64,000 bases of DNA from Oligoflexia bacterium (GTDB lineage: Bacteria > Bdellovibrionota > UBA1018): NCBI GenBank assembly GCA_903895855.1, contig CAITVN010000052.1, positions 21,867 through 85,866 of the forward strand, read 5' to 3'. Of this stretch, positions 23,672 to 33,210 are shown piece by piece (the stretch's first letter is position 1; every line of letters begins with the position of its first letter). The position numbers were made by a program, and so were the translations under genes. A model generated the notes under the pieces. That model saw only the letters and a program-made list of their open reading frames with translations. It was not told the DNA's origin and ran no database searches.

Positions 23672-24397
23672 ATGAGACGCCAAAATAGTAACTACTGCCC
23701 ACACTGCAAACTGCACCAGACTTTATGCATTTGTGAGTTGATCTCAGCGCTACGCCCAAGACTTGCTCACATCAAAATACGAACCATCATTCTCATGCAT
23801 TTTCGCGAAGAAAGACTCGAAAGCAATACCGCTCGCCTGGCCGCGATGACCCTGCCTAATTGTGAGATTAGAGTGAGAGGCCAACTCGAAAACCCGATGT
23901 CGACCGAGGGTTTTTCAGCTAACTCAGATGAGCAACCCTCGTTTCTCTTGTTTCCCAGCGAAGACGCCGCCGAGATTACCCCAGAATTTACCGAGCAGAT
24001 AAAGAAGCTGGGTACACCACCCACGCTGATCATTCCTGACGGAAGCTGGCGCCAGGCCAGTAAAATGTGCCTGAGAATTCCAGAGTTGAGAAACATTCGA
24101 CACCTCAAACTACCGGCTGGAGCGAAGGCTCAGTACCACCTCAGACACAGCCATCACTCAGAACGCGTTTCAACCTTTGAAGCGATTGCGCGAACTGTAG
24201 GACTACTCGAAGACCCGAGCGCACAAAGAGAAATGGAAATTTTTTTTGAAAAACGAGTTGAAAGAGGGCTCTGGGCACGTGGAAAAATCAGACAAGAAAA
24301 TTGCCGTCACCCCATTCCACCTGCTTTTTTTGATTTTTTTAGAAAGGCCGGAATGGCGGGATCGACGAAAAAATCGAAGTCAGAGCCGCCCCAGTGA
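23672..24397 (+). CDS. DTW-domain tRNA-uridine aminocarboxypropyltransferase (TapT-like)
   Basis: The 241-residue protein begins with a zinc-binding knuckle (NYCPHCKLHQTLCICE) and has the DTW-type signature PDGSWRQASKMC, Ser standing where DTW has Thr. Members such as TapT add the aminocarboxypropyl group from SAM to uridine 47 of some tRNAs. Also typical are LMHFREERLESNTARLA and LKLPAGAKAQYHLRHSHHSE. It is the last gene of the S4/oxidoreductase operon, consistent with an RNA-modification theme. A GC-rich hairpin follows and may terminate it. Confidence 0.82.
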   Translation: MRRQNSNYCPHCKLHQTLCICELISALRPRLAHIKIRTIILMHFREERLESNTARLAAMTLPNCEIRVRGQLENPMSTEGFSANSDEQPSFLLFPSEDAAEITPEFTEQIKKLGTPPTLIIPDGSWRQASKMCLRIPELRNIRHLKLPAGAKAQYHLRHSHHSERVSTFEAIARTVGLLEDPSAQREMEIFFEKRVERGLWARGKIRQENCRHPIPPAFFDFFRKAGMAGSTKKSKSEPPQ

Positions 24398-24411
24398 CTT
24401 CTGCGCACCTA

Positions 24412-24430
24412 CGCGCGTTCAGTGCGCGCG
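24412..24430. terminator. GC-rich hairpin between convergent genes
   Basis: CGCGCG at 24412-24417 pairs with CGCGCG at 24425-24430 across a seven-base loop. It sits between the convergent ends at 24397 and 24433 and could stop transcription from both sides. No T run follows on either strand, so an intrinsic terminator is only possible. Confidence 0.35.
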
Positions 24431-24432
24431 GT

Positions 24433-24888
24433 CTATGCGCGATTGATGTCGTAGAATTCTAGAACGAGATTGCTTCTCTGAAGGTGCTCAGACAAAACTT
24501 TCGTCACATTGCGATAGAGCTTCATGCCGATCAACGACTCTTTTTCCATGAGTTCATGAATTTTATCTGCGGGAGTTCTGTACAATAACGAATCTTTTAC
24601 CACTTTGACCGACGCCGTTCGATTGATGTGGGTGAATACACCCATTTCTCCGACCACTCCATTTTCATAAATAGTCGACAAGATATTATCGTTACTTCGA
24701 ACTTCAAGTTCACCCTTGATCAGTATGTAAAGGGCATCACTGGCATCGCCAGCCTTGAAGATCTCTTGCCCAGCAGAAAAATTAACCACTGCGCTACTGG
24801 CAATTATTTTTGAAAATTCAATGTCAGACAAACCGCCAAAAAATGTAGACGCCATGAGACGAGCTTTCAATTCATTCGTAGTGATCAT
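24433..24888 (-). CDS. Cyclic nucleotide-binding domain protein
   Basis: A 151-residue single-domain protein. The cNMP-binding fold is seen from FFGGLSDIEFSKI and FSAGQEIFKAGDASDALYIL through the phosphate-binding cassette VGEMGVFTHINRTASVKV, with the Arg that contacts the phosphate. No helix-turn-helix follows, so it is not a CRP-type activator; it probably gates a partner. ATG at 24888. It converges on the DTW gene. Such stand-alone cNMP modules are common in Bdellovibrio-like genomes, by my recollection. Confidence 0.85.
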   Translation of the reverse strand: MITTNELKARLMASTFFGGLSDIEFSKIIASSAVVNFSAGQEIFKAGDASDALYILIKGELEVRSNDNILSTIYENGVVGEMGVFTHINRTASVKVVKDSLLYRTPADKIHELMEKESLIGMKLYRNVTKVLSEHLQRSNLVLEFYDINRA

Positions 24889-24941
24889 GAATCTAGAATA
24901 CCCTATTTCTTGAACAATACAACTGATTGAGAAACCGGCGA

Positions 24942-26138
24942 CTAGACTCGTTTTCTAATCACCATTTTGAACTCCGGAACGATTTTCGCTTTTTTCTTAA
25001 ACGGCACTTCGTCTGAAACAATCTTACCTGTTGAGCGAAGTGTCGACAATTTGGCGAGCAGACCCTCGTCTCGCTCAGTCACGAAGTTGATCACCACGCC
25101 AGACCGACCTGCCCGCGCAGTGCGGCCCACGCGATGAATGTAGTTCTCAACTTGTTGAGGTAAGTGATAATTCATCACGCGCCCTACGTGATCAACATCT
25201 AAACCTCTAGAAGCGAGATCAGTTGAGATCAAGAGGCCGATTTTTCCGTCTCGAAATGCCTTCAGGTTTCTACGGCGCTCGACTTTGTCCATCTCGCCGC
25301 GATAGACCACACAAGAATGTCCGGCTTTTTCGAGCGACGCTGCCAACTTATCGCACTGGTCTCTCGTGTTAGTGAAAATAATGGTTCCGCCGGGAACCTC
25401 TTTGCCCAATAATTTTTCGAGCAACGGAAATCTTTTTCCATCGACCACTTTTTCGTTTATCGTTTTTAGACTCTCAACCACTTGATGACTTTTTTCACTG
25501 CGTATGACAGTCGCGTCTGCAAAAAGGCTTTCGATTAGTTTTTCAACCGGCGTTGACACCGTCGCTGAGAAAAGAGCCAACTGCCGATCTTCTGGACACG
25601 CTTTTACGATTCGATGGGCATCGGGTAAAAAACCCTTATCTAACATCTGGTCAGCTTCATCGAAAACAAGCACGCGAACATCTTTGAGACTGAGTAGGTT
25701 CATATCAAGAATCTTGACTAACCGGCCAGGTGTGGCCACCAAGATATCAAATGGGCCTTTAATACTTCGTCTGGCCATCTCAAAAGTGGTTCCGCCCAAG
25801 ACCGTGCGCACGCGCAATCGAGTGGTATGAGTAAAAAGCTTGAATACCTTAGAAACTTGTTCGCCCAACTCGCGAGTCGGAACCACAATACAAGCCCTTG
25901 GTTGCGAATCGCTTTCAATGGTTTCGCCCGAAGTCTCAAGATTCTTCAGCTGATGCAAAATCGGCAACGCATAAGCGAGGGTCTTGCCGCTGCCGGTTTC
26001 AGCGACGCCAACCACCGACTTGCCAGCTTTCAATAACGGAATCGCTCGGTTTTGAATTTCTGTCGGCTCTTTGATGCCTTTTTCAGCCAAAATCGCTTGC
26101 AGGGTCGGTAAGAATTCAAAATGTTCAAAATTTTTCAT
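24942..26138 (-). CDS. DEAD-box RNA helicase
   Basis: The 398-residue enzyme unwinds RNA using ATP. Motifs in order: Q motif EPTEIQNRAIP, I AETGSGKT, Ia PTRELGEQ, Ib TPGRL, II DEAD, III SAT, IV IIFTNTRDQ, V STDLASRGLD and VI HRVGRTARAG. The core is nearly the whole protein, with a short basic tail (KKKAKIVPEFKMVIRKRV), as in RhlE-like helicases. ATG at 26138 gives the typical N-terminus MKNFEHFEF; a TTG 11 codons upstream is less likely. Neighbours suggest a general RNA-metabolism role. Confidence 0.93.
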   Translation of the reverse strand: MKNFEHFEFLPTLQAILAEKGIKEPTEIQNRAIPLLKAGKSVVGVAETGSGKTLAYALPILHQLKNLETSGETIESDSQPRACIVVPTRELGEQVSKVFKLFTHTTRLRVRTVLGGTTFEMARRSIKGPFDILVATPGRLVKILDMNLLSLKDVRVLVFDEADQMLDKGFLPDAHRIVKACPEDRQLALFSATVSTPVEKLIESLFADATVIRSEKSHQVVESLKTINEKVVDGKRFPLLEKLLGKEVPGGTIIFTNTRDQCDKLAASLEKAGHSCVVYRGEMDKVERRRNLKAFRDGKIGLLISTDLASRGLDVDHVGRVMNYHLPQQVENYIHRVGRTARAGRSGVVINFVTERDEGLLAKLSTLRSTGKIVSDEVPFKKKAKIVPEFKMVIRKRV

Positions 26139-26225
26139 GATGGAAGGGTCATTAACCCAGGATTTATCCAAACGCCATGGCTAAATTTAAGTAATTACTG
26201 TGTATTATCAGATTTTCTGACCAGA

Positions 26226-26597
26226 CTAGGGAGTTTGAATTTTTTGAAGTTCGCCTGAATCTAGCCAAATTCCTTTACAGGTTTGACAGAACTCAAAAAC
26301 AATCGACTTGGCCGTTGTTTTAGCCGAAGTCAACTTTGCGGTGCAGTGAGGGCATACCCCTTGCTCTGCAGTCACCTCGCTCACTTCGCACAAATTCGCC
26401 TTATCAAGAAACCCCAGGTTAAAGTGCAACAGAGGTAGACGCTTTAAGTCTGAATGATCAATCCAAAACCCTTGGCATACCGAACACAAGTCGGTGATCA
26501 GACCGAGTTTTACATTCTTAGACGATTGAAGGGCCTGATGGCATTTGGGGCACAGACCCGCTTGCTGAGGCGGCCCTGACGAATTCTGTGAGTTCAT
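26226..26597 (-). CDS. Twin zf-TFIIB-type zinc-finger protein
   Basis: About 123 residues holding two copies of the small zinc ribbon: CPKCHQAL ... CSVCQGFWIDHSDLKRL and CPHCTAKL ... CQTCKGIWLDSGELQKI. The CxxCxGxWLD form is the zf-TFIIB bacterial family, function unknown. ATG at 26597 begins MNSQNSSGPPQQAG. It is divergent from the RlmM-like gene, which starts 59 nt away. Confidence 0.8.
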   Translation of the reverse strand: MNSQNSSGPPQQAGLCPKCHQALQSSKNVKLGLITDLCSVCQGFWIDHSDLKRLPLLHFNLGFLDKANLCEVSEVTAEQGVCPHCTAKLTSAKTTAKSIVFEFCQTCKGIWLDSGELQKIQTP

Positions 26598-26655
26598 ATG
26601 ACAGCCATTGTGCCAAGGTCTCGCCCAAAAGCAAGCCTCGAGATCATTTGAGATC

Positions 26656-27609
26656 ATGGGTGCATTAGAGCTCAGAAAAGGCTATGACCCAGGGGTGAAA
26701 CCCAGCCAGCTTTGCCTCATCGCCGAGGGCTATCAGAACGAACTAGCCGAAGAACTCGCCAGCCTTGGCGTCACCCAGCTTTTTGCAACTAAACAGACAA
26801 TCGGCGTACTCGAAGATCAAGTTGAGCCGGCATGGGCCCAGTGTGTTTGGCGAAATGTACAGAGCATCGAGGTCGATTCTATTGCTGACGGCCAACGAAA
26901 GCTGAGTGCCATTTCGAAATACTGGCGCTATTACGGTGACCAGTTCAACCGCCGCGGATCTCTGATTGCCGAGGGCCTGAATCTCGGTAAACCTAGCCGA
27001 CCCTATCGTTTTCCGTCTCGTGGAGAGAAGAGCCCTCCCCCGGTATTCACCCTGGGCGAATCGGGTCTCATCTACTACACCGACCAAATTCATAGACCGG
27101 CATTTGACGGAAAAGTGTCGTTCGTCGAAAACAAGTCAACCCCCCCAAGCCGCGCTTACCTAAAACTTTGGGAGGCCCTGACCATTCTGGGCGATTGGCC
27201 AAGAGCGGGTGACTCAGTTATCGACTTGGGATCTTCTCCAGGCTCATGGACTTGGGCATTAGCTGAATTGGGGGCTAATGTTGCTAGTATCGACCGATCG
27301 CCTTTGGCTGTTGAACTCAAGAACTATCAAAACATACAGTTCACCACCGGTGACGCTTTTTCGGTTGAACCCAGGCCCATCGACTGGGTTTTTAGCGACG
27401 TGATTTGTTATCCAGAAAAGTTATACGACTACGCACGCCAGTGGCTAGATTCTGGGCATTGTCAGAAGTTTGTTTGTTCGGTGAAATTCGCCGGAAAACC
27501 CGACCACTCAGTCATCAACCGTTTTCGACAACTGCCTCACAGTCGCATCTTACACCTCACTCACAACAAGAATGAAGTGACTTGGATGTCGCATCCGAAA
27601 ATTTCTTAA
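26656..27609 (+). CDS. RlmM-like FtsJ-family 23S rRNA 2'-O-methyltransferase
   Basis: About 317 residues. The C-terminal half is a Rossmann methyltransferase: SRAYLKLWEALTI (the helix with the catalytic Lys of FtsJ enzymes), DLGSSPGSWTWALAEL as motif I, SIDRSPL, then VFSDVICYPEK and KFVCSVKFAG, giving a K-D-K catalytic set. The N-terminal half looks like the THUMP-like RNA-binding part of RlmM, which methylates C2498 of 23S rRNA in E. coli. Sequence is divergent, so the exact target may differ. ATG at 26656 is preferred to a TTG at 26608. Confidence 0.78.
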   Translation: MGALELRKGYDPGVKPSQLCLIAEGYQNELAEELASLGVTQLFATKQTIGVLEDQVEPAWAQCVWRNVQSIEVDSIADGQRKLSAISKYWRYYGDQFNRRGSLIAEGLNLGKPSRPYRFPSRGEKSPPPVFTLGESGLIYYTDQIHRPAFDGKVSFVENKSTPPSRAYLKLWEALTILGDWPRAGDSVIDLGSSPGSWTWALAELGANVASIDRSPLAVELKNYQNIQFTTGDAFSVEPRPIDWVFSDVICYPEKLYDYARQWLDSGHCQKFVCSVKFAGKPDHSVINRFRQLPHSRILHLTHNKNEVTWMSHPKIS

Positions 27610-27645
27610 ACGGCATTTACCTAAATGCGATTGCCACTGACCCGA

Positions 27646-28428
27646 CTATTTTTTCGCAGCCGCCGCATCGCAGGCGATCGTTTTTAGTGCAAACATCGGA
27701 TCAACGATCGAGTCGAGAAAGGCTGTTAATGGACTCGCCAAAAACTGCTTGTAAGTCGCATCATAAGGGTGAGGCGTCTTATTGTAGATTTCTTTTTTCA
27801 AGGTGTTTCCGATCCACTGATCGACTTTACTCATGAATTGATCGCTCAAAATGCTCCAAAAGCCTGAAACTTTGGCGCACACTTCAGTCATTGCCTCTGG
27901 ACCACAGGTATCGATCGCATCGAGTACAGCTAGCTGAAGCTGTAACAATGCGGCGCTAGCATCGTCAACCAAACCGATAAAATTCGATGGCGAAGCCCCG
28001 CTGTCAGCAATGGCTGCAATGAGCGCTTCGTAAATTGAAAGCAATCCGTAGGTTGAAGGTTCACCTGACGATGTCGAATTCGGAACCTCGAGTTCTCCGT
28101 AAATTTCATTAAGACTGTGCTGGCATTTTTTGGCATTTTCTCTCGCTGTAAAAAGACCTTGTTTGGCGAGACTCAGCTCACGAAGTACCTTCGAGTTGAA
28201 ACTGGTTCCGAGTAAAGCTCTCGCGACCTTCACTCTGGTCAATGCATCTGGACTCCAGGTCATAAATCCTCTGGCTCGGTCTATTGAAGCATTCGGATAC
28301 CTCAGTGACGCACTTTGAAATTCGGTCGCCCAATCTGCCGCCGAAGCCTGGCTCGGGGCAAAACCTGCAAAACTCAAAGCGAAAACCGATAGAACGAAAC
28401 AACCTATTTGAAGTGTTTTAGTCATCAT
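27646..28428 (-). CDS. Exported hypothetical protein
   Basis: A 260-residue protein with a Sec signal peptide (LQIGCFVLSVFALSFAGFA, ending ASAADW). The rest is mainly helical with about five Cys, for instance AKKCQHSL, DTCGPEAMTEVCAK and TIACDAAA. I do not recognise a family. It converges on the RlmM-like gene with a 36-nt gap that contains a small hairpin (GCATTT/AAATGC at 27613-27628), not followed by a T run. It is presumably periplasmic or outer-membrane associated. Confidence 0.65.
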   Translation of the reverse strand: MMTKTLQIGCFVLSVFALSFAGFAPSQASAADWATEFQSASLRYPNASIDRARGFMTWSPDALTRVKVARALLGTSFNSKVLRELSLAKQGLFTARENAKKCQHSLNEIYGELEVPNSTSSGEPSTYGLLSIYEALIAAIADSGASPSNFIGLVDDASAALLQLQLAVLDAIDTCGPEAMTEVCAKVSGFWSILSDQFMSKVDQWIGNTLKKEIYNKTPHPYDATYKQFLASPLTAFLDSIVDPMFALKTIACDAAAAKK

Positions 28429-28582
28429 GTCGTCGTTCTATTTTAGTTGATACTTTTAGTCAAGTAGTCAGCCGGGCAATTGTCTTGTTTGCCAAAAAAA
28501 TAAGTCAAAATCGTGAAACACTGATCACGCTTTTTACATTTTTCAGTTCAAGTGGATCGTTGGCAGTGATAGTTTCTTGATT

Positions 28583-29014
28583 ATGAACAACCTAAAAAAG
28601 CTCTTTTCTATCATCGTATTAGCTACCGCTGTGCTCGCTTTAAGTGGCTTTTGTCAGCCTCCGACCCTCAATTTTAATCACAAGCTGCACGCCTCTGAAT
28701 ACGAAATAGAGTGCAGCTCTTGCCACGGAAAAACTCAAGAAACCTTGTTACCCAAAATGAGTGCCTGCGCCGACTGCCACGACGCCGTTTCAGCCACAGA
28801 GGGTTCGCCTGCGTGCTATCAATGCCACACCGATAAGGCCTACAAAGTCAGATGGACTTGGCAGTGCCTAAGCCCCGTGTGGATCAATTTGCGAAAAACG
28901 TTTCCGCACGAAAAACACACAGCTATGCAACCCAATTGCTTGGCTTGCCACACTAAAATCATGTCGAGTACAACGTCTTCTGACAATAACTACCCCAGTA
29001 GCCCGCATCAGTGA
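28583..29014 (+). CDS. Exported tetrahaem c-type cytochrome
   Basis: About 143 residues with a signal peptide (LFSIIVLATAVLALSGFC; the C may be a lipobox Cys). Four CxxCH haem sites: CSSCHG, CADCHD, CYQCHT, CLACHT, plus early FNHKLHAS and late FPHEKH histidines that act as distal ligands in cytochrome c7-like proteins. It would shuttle electrons in the periplasm. It differs from the pentahaem protein at 3418 in spacing, so is not a recent copy. ATG at 28583 is chosen over a TTG two codons upstream. No reductase is adjacent. Confidence 0.85.
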   Translation: MNNLKKLFSIIVLATAVLALSGFCQPPTLNFNHKLHASEYEIECSSCHGKTQETLLPKMSACADCHDAVSATEGSPACYQCHTDKAYKVRWTWQCLSPVWINLRKTFPHEKHTAMQPNCLACHTKIMSSTTSSDNNYPSSPHQ

Positions 29015-29096
29015 GGGCGACCCCATACTAGCAAAACGTTTGGGTGGGTCAGTGTTGACACTCATTTTTATTCAACAATAATTCAGATACAATCAA

Positions 29097-30617
29097 ATGA
29101 TGTCGGGTTCGGGGAGCAGACTAAAGTCGATCATTTTTTTATGGACTGCTTTGTCAGCTGTCGGTTCACACCAGTCTCTAGCAAAAACCGTGAGCGTCTT
29201 GATCAACGGGGGCGGAAGTCCCGTCGATAATCATTGTGATTTCTATCGTGACCTAGACGCGATGGCCTCTAAGCTCAAGACCGACGAAATCTATACATTC
29301 ACAGACGATGGCCAAGGAAAATCCGGGGCACCCAATAGTGTTGCCTGCGACGCAAAGAATAACGACATTGAGGGCCTCTACGGACCCGTTCTTGTGAGAA
29401 AAGCCCCCACTATCGCGCCGGTCACCGGCCCCGCGACGAATGAGGCTCTCGAGAAAAAAGTGCTCGAACTCTCAAAATCGCTTCAATGCGGCGACACTCT
29501 TATCTGGTACGCGACAGACCATGGCGAAGAAAACGGAACCACACTCTGGGGTGACTCGAACCTTGATGATGGCACACTAAAGGGTCTAATAGACAAATTA
29601 AAGCCCTGCGTTCGTCTCGAAATCATATCTGACCATTGTTTTGGCGAAAATCGATATCGGGCCCTTTACGACAAAAATAAAAAGCTTCGCCCAAACACGT
29701 GCGGTTTTACGGCCGCCTCCGGAAGCCAGACCGCCGCGCTAAACGAATCTATTGCGCAATTCAAAAATGAGCCGGGTGATCTGAAAACCCTCATTCACGG
29801 CTACGAGAAGACCCCCCGCGAATCGACCCCCCTGTCTCTTGGAGACACTTTTTTACGAATGTATTGGCAAGACCACAAAAAAACTCTCGAAAGCTCAGCG
29901 TTAACGAGTCAATGTCTAGTCGAGAAAAACGGAATTCCTCCAAAAATCAATCAGAGCCTGCTCGACACGCTTAAGACACGCCTAGTCTCGAACCAAGAGG
30001 ATTTTATGAAATCGCTCAATGCGGCGCCAGAGTTTCAAGCCCAGCTAAAAGACAAAAAGTCATCTGATCTGATTGAATTAATTCGATCGAAGCAAGCCCA
30101 AAAGGTGGCAGCAGAATCTGAAGTTGCCCAAGCCGAAAATGAAATTGACGACATTAAAGCACAGTACTATTTCGAAAAAATGGGGCCAAGTTACGAAGAA
30201 CTCCTGAAATTAACTGAGCAGCGAGATCAACTCGAAGCTGAAGCCGCAAACCTCTATTCGAAAAAGGCGATACCCCTCAGTGAGGCACAAAAAAACGGTG
30301 CGGCTTTGGCAGCGGTGAAAGCAAAACTAGAGACTCTCAATGCCGAAATGAAACAAGTGACCCCACCAGACTCTGAGTTCACTGATGAACTCAAGAAACT
30401 AGCTACGCGAACACCAACGCAAAACCCCTACACCCGAAAAGACAAAAACAGCGCACTACAAAACAAGTTAGAAAAAGAATTGACCACCTTGAGAAACATC
30501 AGACGCTATAACGCTAATCGAGATTCTTTGAACTACATGATTGCAAACAATGATGTCGAGGCAATCAATCAATACCTTGGAATTCTCAACTGCGAGGAGA
30601 ACCCCATTTTCAAATGA
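29097..30617 (+). CDS. Exported caspase/C13-like cysteine peptidase candidate
   Basis: A 506-residue protein with a signal peptide ending SHQSLAKT. The N-terminal 200 residues have the caspase-fold layout: a strand TVSVLINGGGSP, a His-Gly dyad strand LIWYATDHGEENG, and a Cys strand LEIISDHCFGENRY. In legumain-type C13 enzymes these are FVYYTDHG and the E/D-x-C-x-S motif. The rest (about 300-480) is predicted coiled coil, for example QAQKVAAESEVAQAENEI. It overlaps the next gene by 4 nt (ATGA), suggesting a translated pair. Catalysis is not certain, as residues around the Cys differ from known families. Confidence 0.6.
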   Translation: MMSGSGSRLKSIIFLWTALSAVGSHQSLAKTVSVLINGGGSPVDNHCDFYRDLDAMASKLKTDEIYTFTDDGQGKSGAPNSVACDAKNNDIEGLYGPVLVRKAPTIAPVTGPATNEALEKKVLELSKSLQCGDTLIWYATDHGEENGTTLWGDSNLDDGTLKGLIDKLKPCVRLEIISDHCFGENRYRALYDKNKKLRPNTCGFTAASGSQTAALNESIAQFKNEPGDLKTLIHGYEKTPRESTPLSLGDTFLRMYWQDHKKTLESSALTSQCLVEKNGIPPKINQSLLDTLKTRLVSNQEDFMKSLNAAPEFQAQLKDKKSSDLIELIRSKQAQKVAAESEVAQAENEIDDIKAQYYFEKMGPSYEELLKLTEQRDQLEAEAANLYSKKAIPLSEAQKNGAALAAVKAKLETLNAEMKQVTPPDSEFTDELKKLATRTPTQNPYTRKDKNSALQNKLEKELTTLRNIRRYNANRDSLNYMIANNDVEAINQYLGILNCEENPIFK

Positions 30618-31066
30618 TTTCTCTTCGATTTCAAAGCATTTTGACTTTATTGCTACCTGCCGCACTGGCGCTACTGTCACCAGCAGTTGGGTCTTCTGAG
30701 CCGATTTCTGTCAAAAGAAAGCAAGTTTCTCACCTGCCTTGTGGGCGCTACACACTCAGAGGAAAACTTCGAAAAGATACCCACAATTTGCCCTTTCTTG
30801 AACTGATGTCAGGTACCGCATGGGTGACCCCCCTGCATTTGAAGAACGTGCCTGGAAAAGACATCATCTTCAAGACCCAGGCATTCGTTGAATTCGAGGC
30901 CGAAATTTTCTCAACTCAAGGCCCCAGATGGGCAGAGGTCATCGTCAAAGGTGAGTCTTCTCAATTACAGCCAACAGCAAAAAATCGAAGTGCGATGAAG
31001 CGTGTCTCTAAAACAAAGGCCCTTGATTCGCCATTTGAGCTAATCAAAGCCAATCGTTGCCGGTAA
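30614..31066 (+). CDS. Exported small protein of unknown function
   Basis: A 150-residue protein with a signal peptide (FQSILTLLLPAALALLSPAVG). The mature part is beta-rich with two Cys (LPCGRYTLRGKL and the C-terminal NRCR). Its ATG overlaps the stop of the caspase-like gene by 4 nt, so the two are coupled; it may be a partner, inhibitor or prodomain-like protein for that enzyme. That role is inference from spacing only. Confidence 0.55.
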   Translation: MISLRFQSILTLLLPAALALLSPAVGSSEPISVKRKQVSHLPCGRYTLRGKLRKDTHNLPFLELMSGTAWVTPLHLKNVPGKDIIFKTQAFVEFEAEIFSTQGPRWAEVIVKGESSQLQPTAKNRSAMKRVSKTKALDSPFELIKANRCR

Positions 31067-31133
31067 CAGAAGCGCAACTGAGCCACTTTTGTAAGTTTTA
31101 AATAGGCAACCCTCGCGCTAAACAAATCACCCT

Positions 31134-33185
31134 ATGAAATGCTTTGAAATTAAACCTGTACAGATCAGAGTACTTTTCTCATTAGCGGGTTGCCTGCAAC
31201 TTTTTGGGTGTGTCCAACTGCCCTCACCCGCAATTAAGACGTCTGGCCCCAATGCCCTCTGGTCGTATGACCAGTCTGAGCGCGTTCGCATCGTGAAAGT
31301 AAAAGACCAACCTCAGTTGATCACAAGCGGTGAAATCATTGATCTCAATTTTCAAACGATCATTTTTAAACCAAAAGATAATAATAATTATCAAGCCGTT
31401 CGCTCAAACTTTAACTGGATTGACTCATCGCCGTCAAACCCTGCTGGGTTTGCGACGTTTTCTGTCACTCAAACGACGCCAGATCAGTTGATAGAGCTTC
31501 CTGAGTCTTTTCAATTTTTCGGAAAGGCACAGACGCAAATTTATCTTTCACCCAAGGGAAGACTGACTTTTCCTAAAGATCCGAATAGCACCCCCCAACC
31601 AGGGCAACCGAATTGCAAACTGGGCTCAAGCGAACCGAGCGACTGGATTAGCTGTGGCGCTGGAATCTCAATCACCTCACGAAATACCGTTGGCGAAACC
31701 GGAGGGTACTTTGAGTACGGCGCGATCGATGACGGAGTGACGAAGGGCTTCTTGATCACATTCACAACGAATACAGACGCAACTAATCCCAACACCGTCA
31801 TGCAATATCAGGTATTTCTGGCCTCTAACGGAGACATTCACCTCACCACTGGGCGCATGGACAATCCTACACTACCCTACTCTTCTCGTGGACTAACTCC
31901 GGGCAATTACGCTGCCACAATCAAGACCACGTTTGACTCGACGACTGAAACCAATGAAAACACACCTACGGGCATGATCGAACACAGCGACAGTTCGACA
32001 CTCAATTACGAAGCCGTCGGCGAACTCTTGCAAACCGGAAACCCTGGCCGTTATTTCGATGCGGTATTTATCGTCAGTGATTTTGCGTTAGCAAACGGCA
32101 CCAGCCAAATGCCCATGATGAAACTCTACAAAACCAGCGAGACTGGGTTGGGAACTATTGTGAACTCTAGTATGGCCACATTCAACACCGACCTTTTGCC
32201 GGCAGTCATTTCGCTAGCCAACTTAGACACGGCAGACATCTCGCCGACGAGTACCAGTAGTCGAAGTCTCGCCAACTTCATGGCCCACGAATTTGCTCAT
32301 AAGTGGATCGCACACACTCAAGTCTTAGCCAATAGTGCGGGTCACTGGAATGAACAGACCAACACACCCACCCTTTACCCAAACGATCTGACACAACTTT
32401 ATTCGTCGGTCATGGGCGGTCGAAATTACAGCGTGAAAGACCAGGGCGGGGTTGCGAACCCCTACGGATACTCTGCGCTCGACCTCTACTTGATGGGATT
32501 ATTGCCCGCAGCTCTAGTACCAGAAGATTCTTGCGGCTTTGCTCCAATCACCCAAGATTCTCCTTACTGTCACTCGTTTCAAAGTCTTATTTCGAAACTG
32601 GGTACTCGCTACCCGACCTATGAATTTTCTCGAAAAACGTTCAACGCTGCGTTCATTTATCTGACAAAAGACATTTCATCTGATTCAGAGTTTACCATCG
32701 AAACACGGCAGAAAGCTCAATTGCTTTCTGAACACTTAGATTTCTTTCAAACCTATTTCAAAGCCGCGACCAATGGCGTGGGATCGGTTGTCTTTGAAGG
32801 AGAAAAAGCGATCGTGCAGACTCCGGTCTTTCCTGACTCTGTTCCGCAAAAACTCAGAGATAAAGTGAGCCTACTGATCGACCAAGTGAGCGACGACCCA
32901 CGAAAATCTTCAGACCTCTATGCGCTCTTAGTCGGAAAACTCAAGTTCACACCGGCTGCTATCGCTACCTGCGAAATGATCAACTGTGCTGAAACGCCAG
33001 AGAGCTGGCCGCGAGATCAATGGGTATTTGACCTGACAACGATTTCTGACGAAGAACTCGGGCGACTGAAGTCTTCAATCGATCTGATTTTTCAAACAGA
33101 GAAACTGAAGTCGCAGTCTCAGAGCTATCACAGCTCTTTTCAGAGCTCACTTAAAGTAGGTGTTCAAACCATTTCTGAAGAATAG
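31134..33185 (+). CDS. Lipoprotein metalloprotease candidate (HExxH)
   Basis: A 683-residue outer-envelope lipoprotein: hydrophobic signal with lipobox LFGC at residue 26. Residues 60-300 form a beta-rich domain with FATFSVTQ and GGYFEYGAIDD. The zinc site is NFMAHEFAHKWIAH near residues 381-395, a true HEFAH (HExxH) motif. A later YSALDLYLMGLLPA is the block seen after the active site in many secreted bacterial proteins of this type, near M6-like enzymes. It follows the caspase-like pair on the same strand, 67 nt downstream, so an exported proteolytic cluster is likely. The third zinc ligand is not identified. Confidence 0.7.
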   Translation: MKCFEIKPVQIRVLFSLAGCLQLFGCVQLPSPAIKTSGPNALWSYDQSERVRIVKVKDQPQLITSGEIIDLNFQTIIFKPKDNNNYQAVRSNFNWIDSSPSNPAGFATFSVTQTTPDQLIELPESFQFFGKAQTQIYLSPKGRLTFPKDPNSTPQPGQPNCKLGSSEPSDWISCGAGISITSRNTVGETGGYFEYGAIDDGVTKGFLITFTTNTDATNPNTVMQYQVFLASNGDIHLTTGRMDNPTLPYSSRGLTPGNYAATIKTTFDSTTETNENTPTGMIEHSDSSTLNYEAVGELLQTGNPGRYFDAVFIVSDFALANGTSQMPMMKLYKTSETGLGTIVNSSMATFNTDLLPAVISLANLDTADISPTSTSSRSLANFMAHEFAHKWIAHTQVLANSAGHWNEQTNTPTLYPNDLTQLYSSVMGGRNYSVKDQGGVANPYGYSALDLYLMGLLPAALVPEDSCGFAPITQDSPYCHSFQSLISKLGTRYPTYEFSRKTFNAAFIYLTKDISSDSEFTIETRQKAQLLSEHLDFFQTYFKAATNGVGSVVFEGEKAIVQTPVFPDSVPQKLRDKVSLLIDQVSDDPRKSSDLYALLVGKLKFTPAAIATCEMINCAETPESWPRDQWVFDLTTISDEELGRLKSSIDLIFQTEKLKSQSQSYHSSFQSSLKVGVQTISEE

Positions 33186-33210
33186 ACAAACTCTACCCGC
33201 GACAACGGCT

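Noticed and set aside
25504..25830. 108-residue + strand frame inside the DEAD-box helicase
   Set aside because: Antisense shadow of conserved helicase motifs with Ser/Arg-rich composition and no initiation signals.
27613..27628. GCATTT/AAATGC hairpin as a terminator
   Set aside because: The stem is short and AT-rich and no T run follows on either strand.
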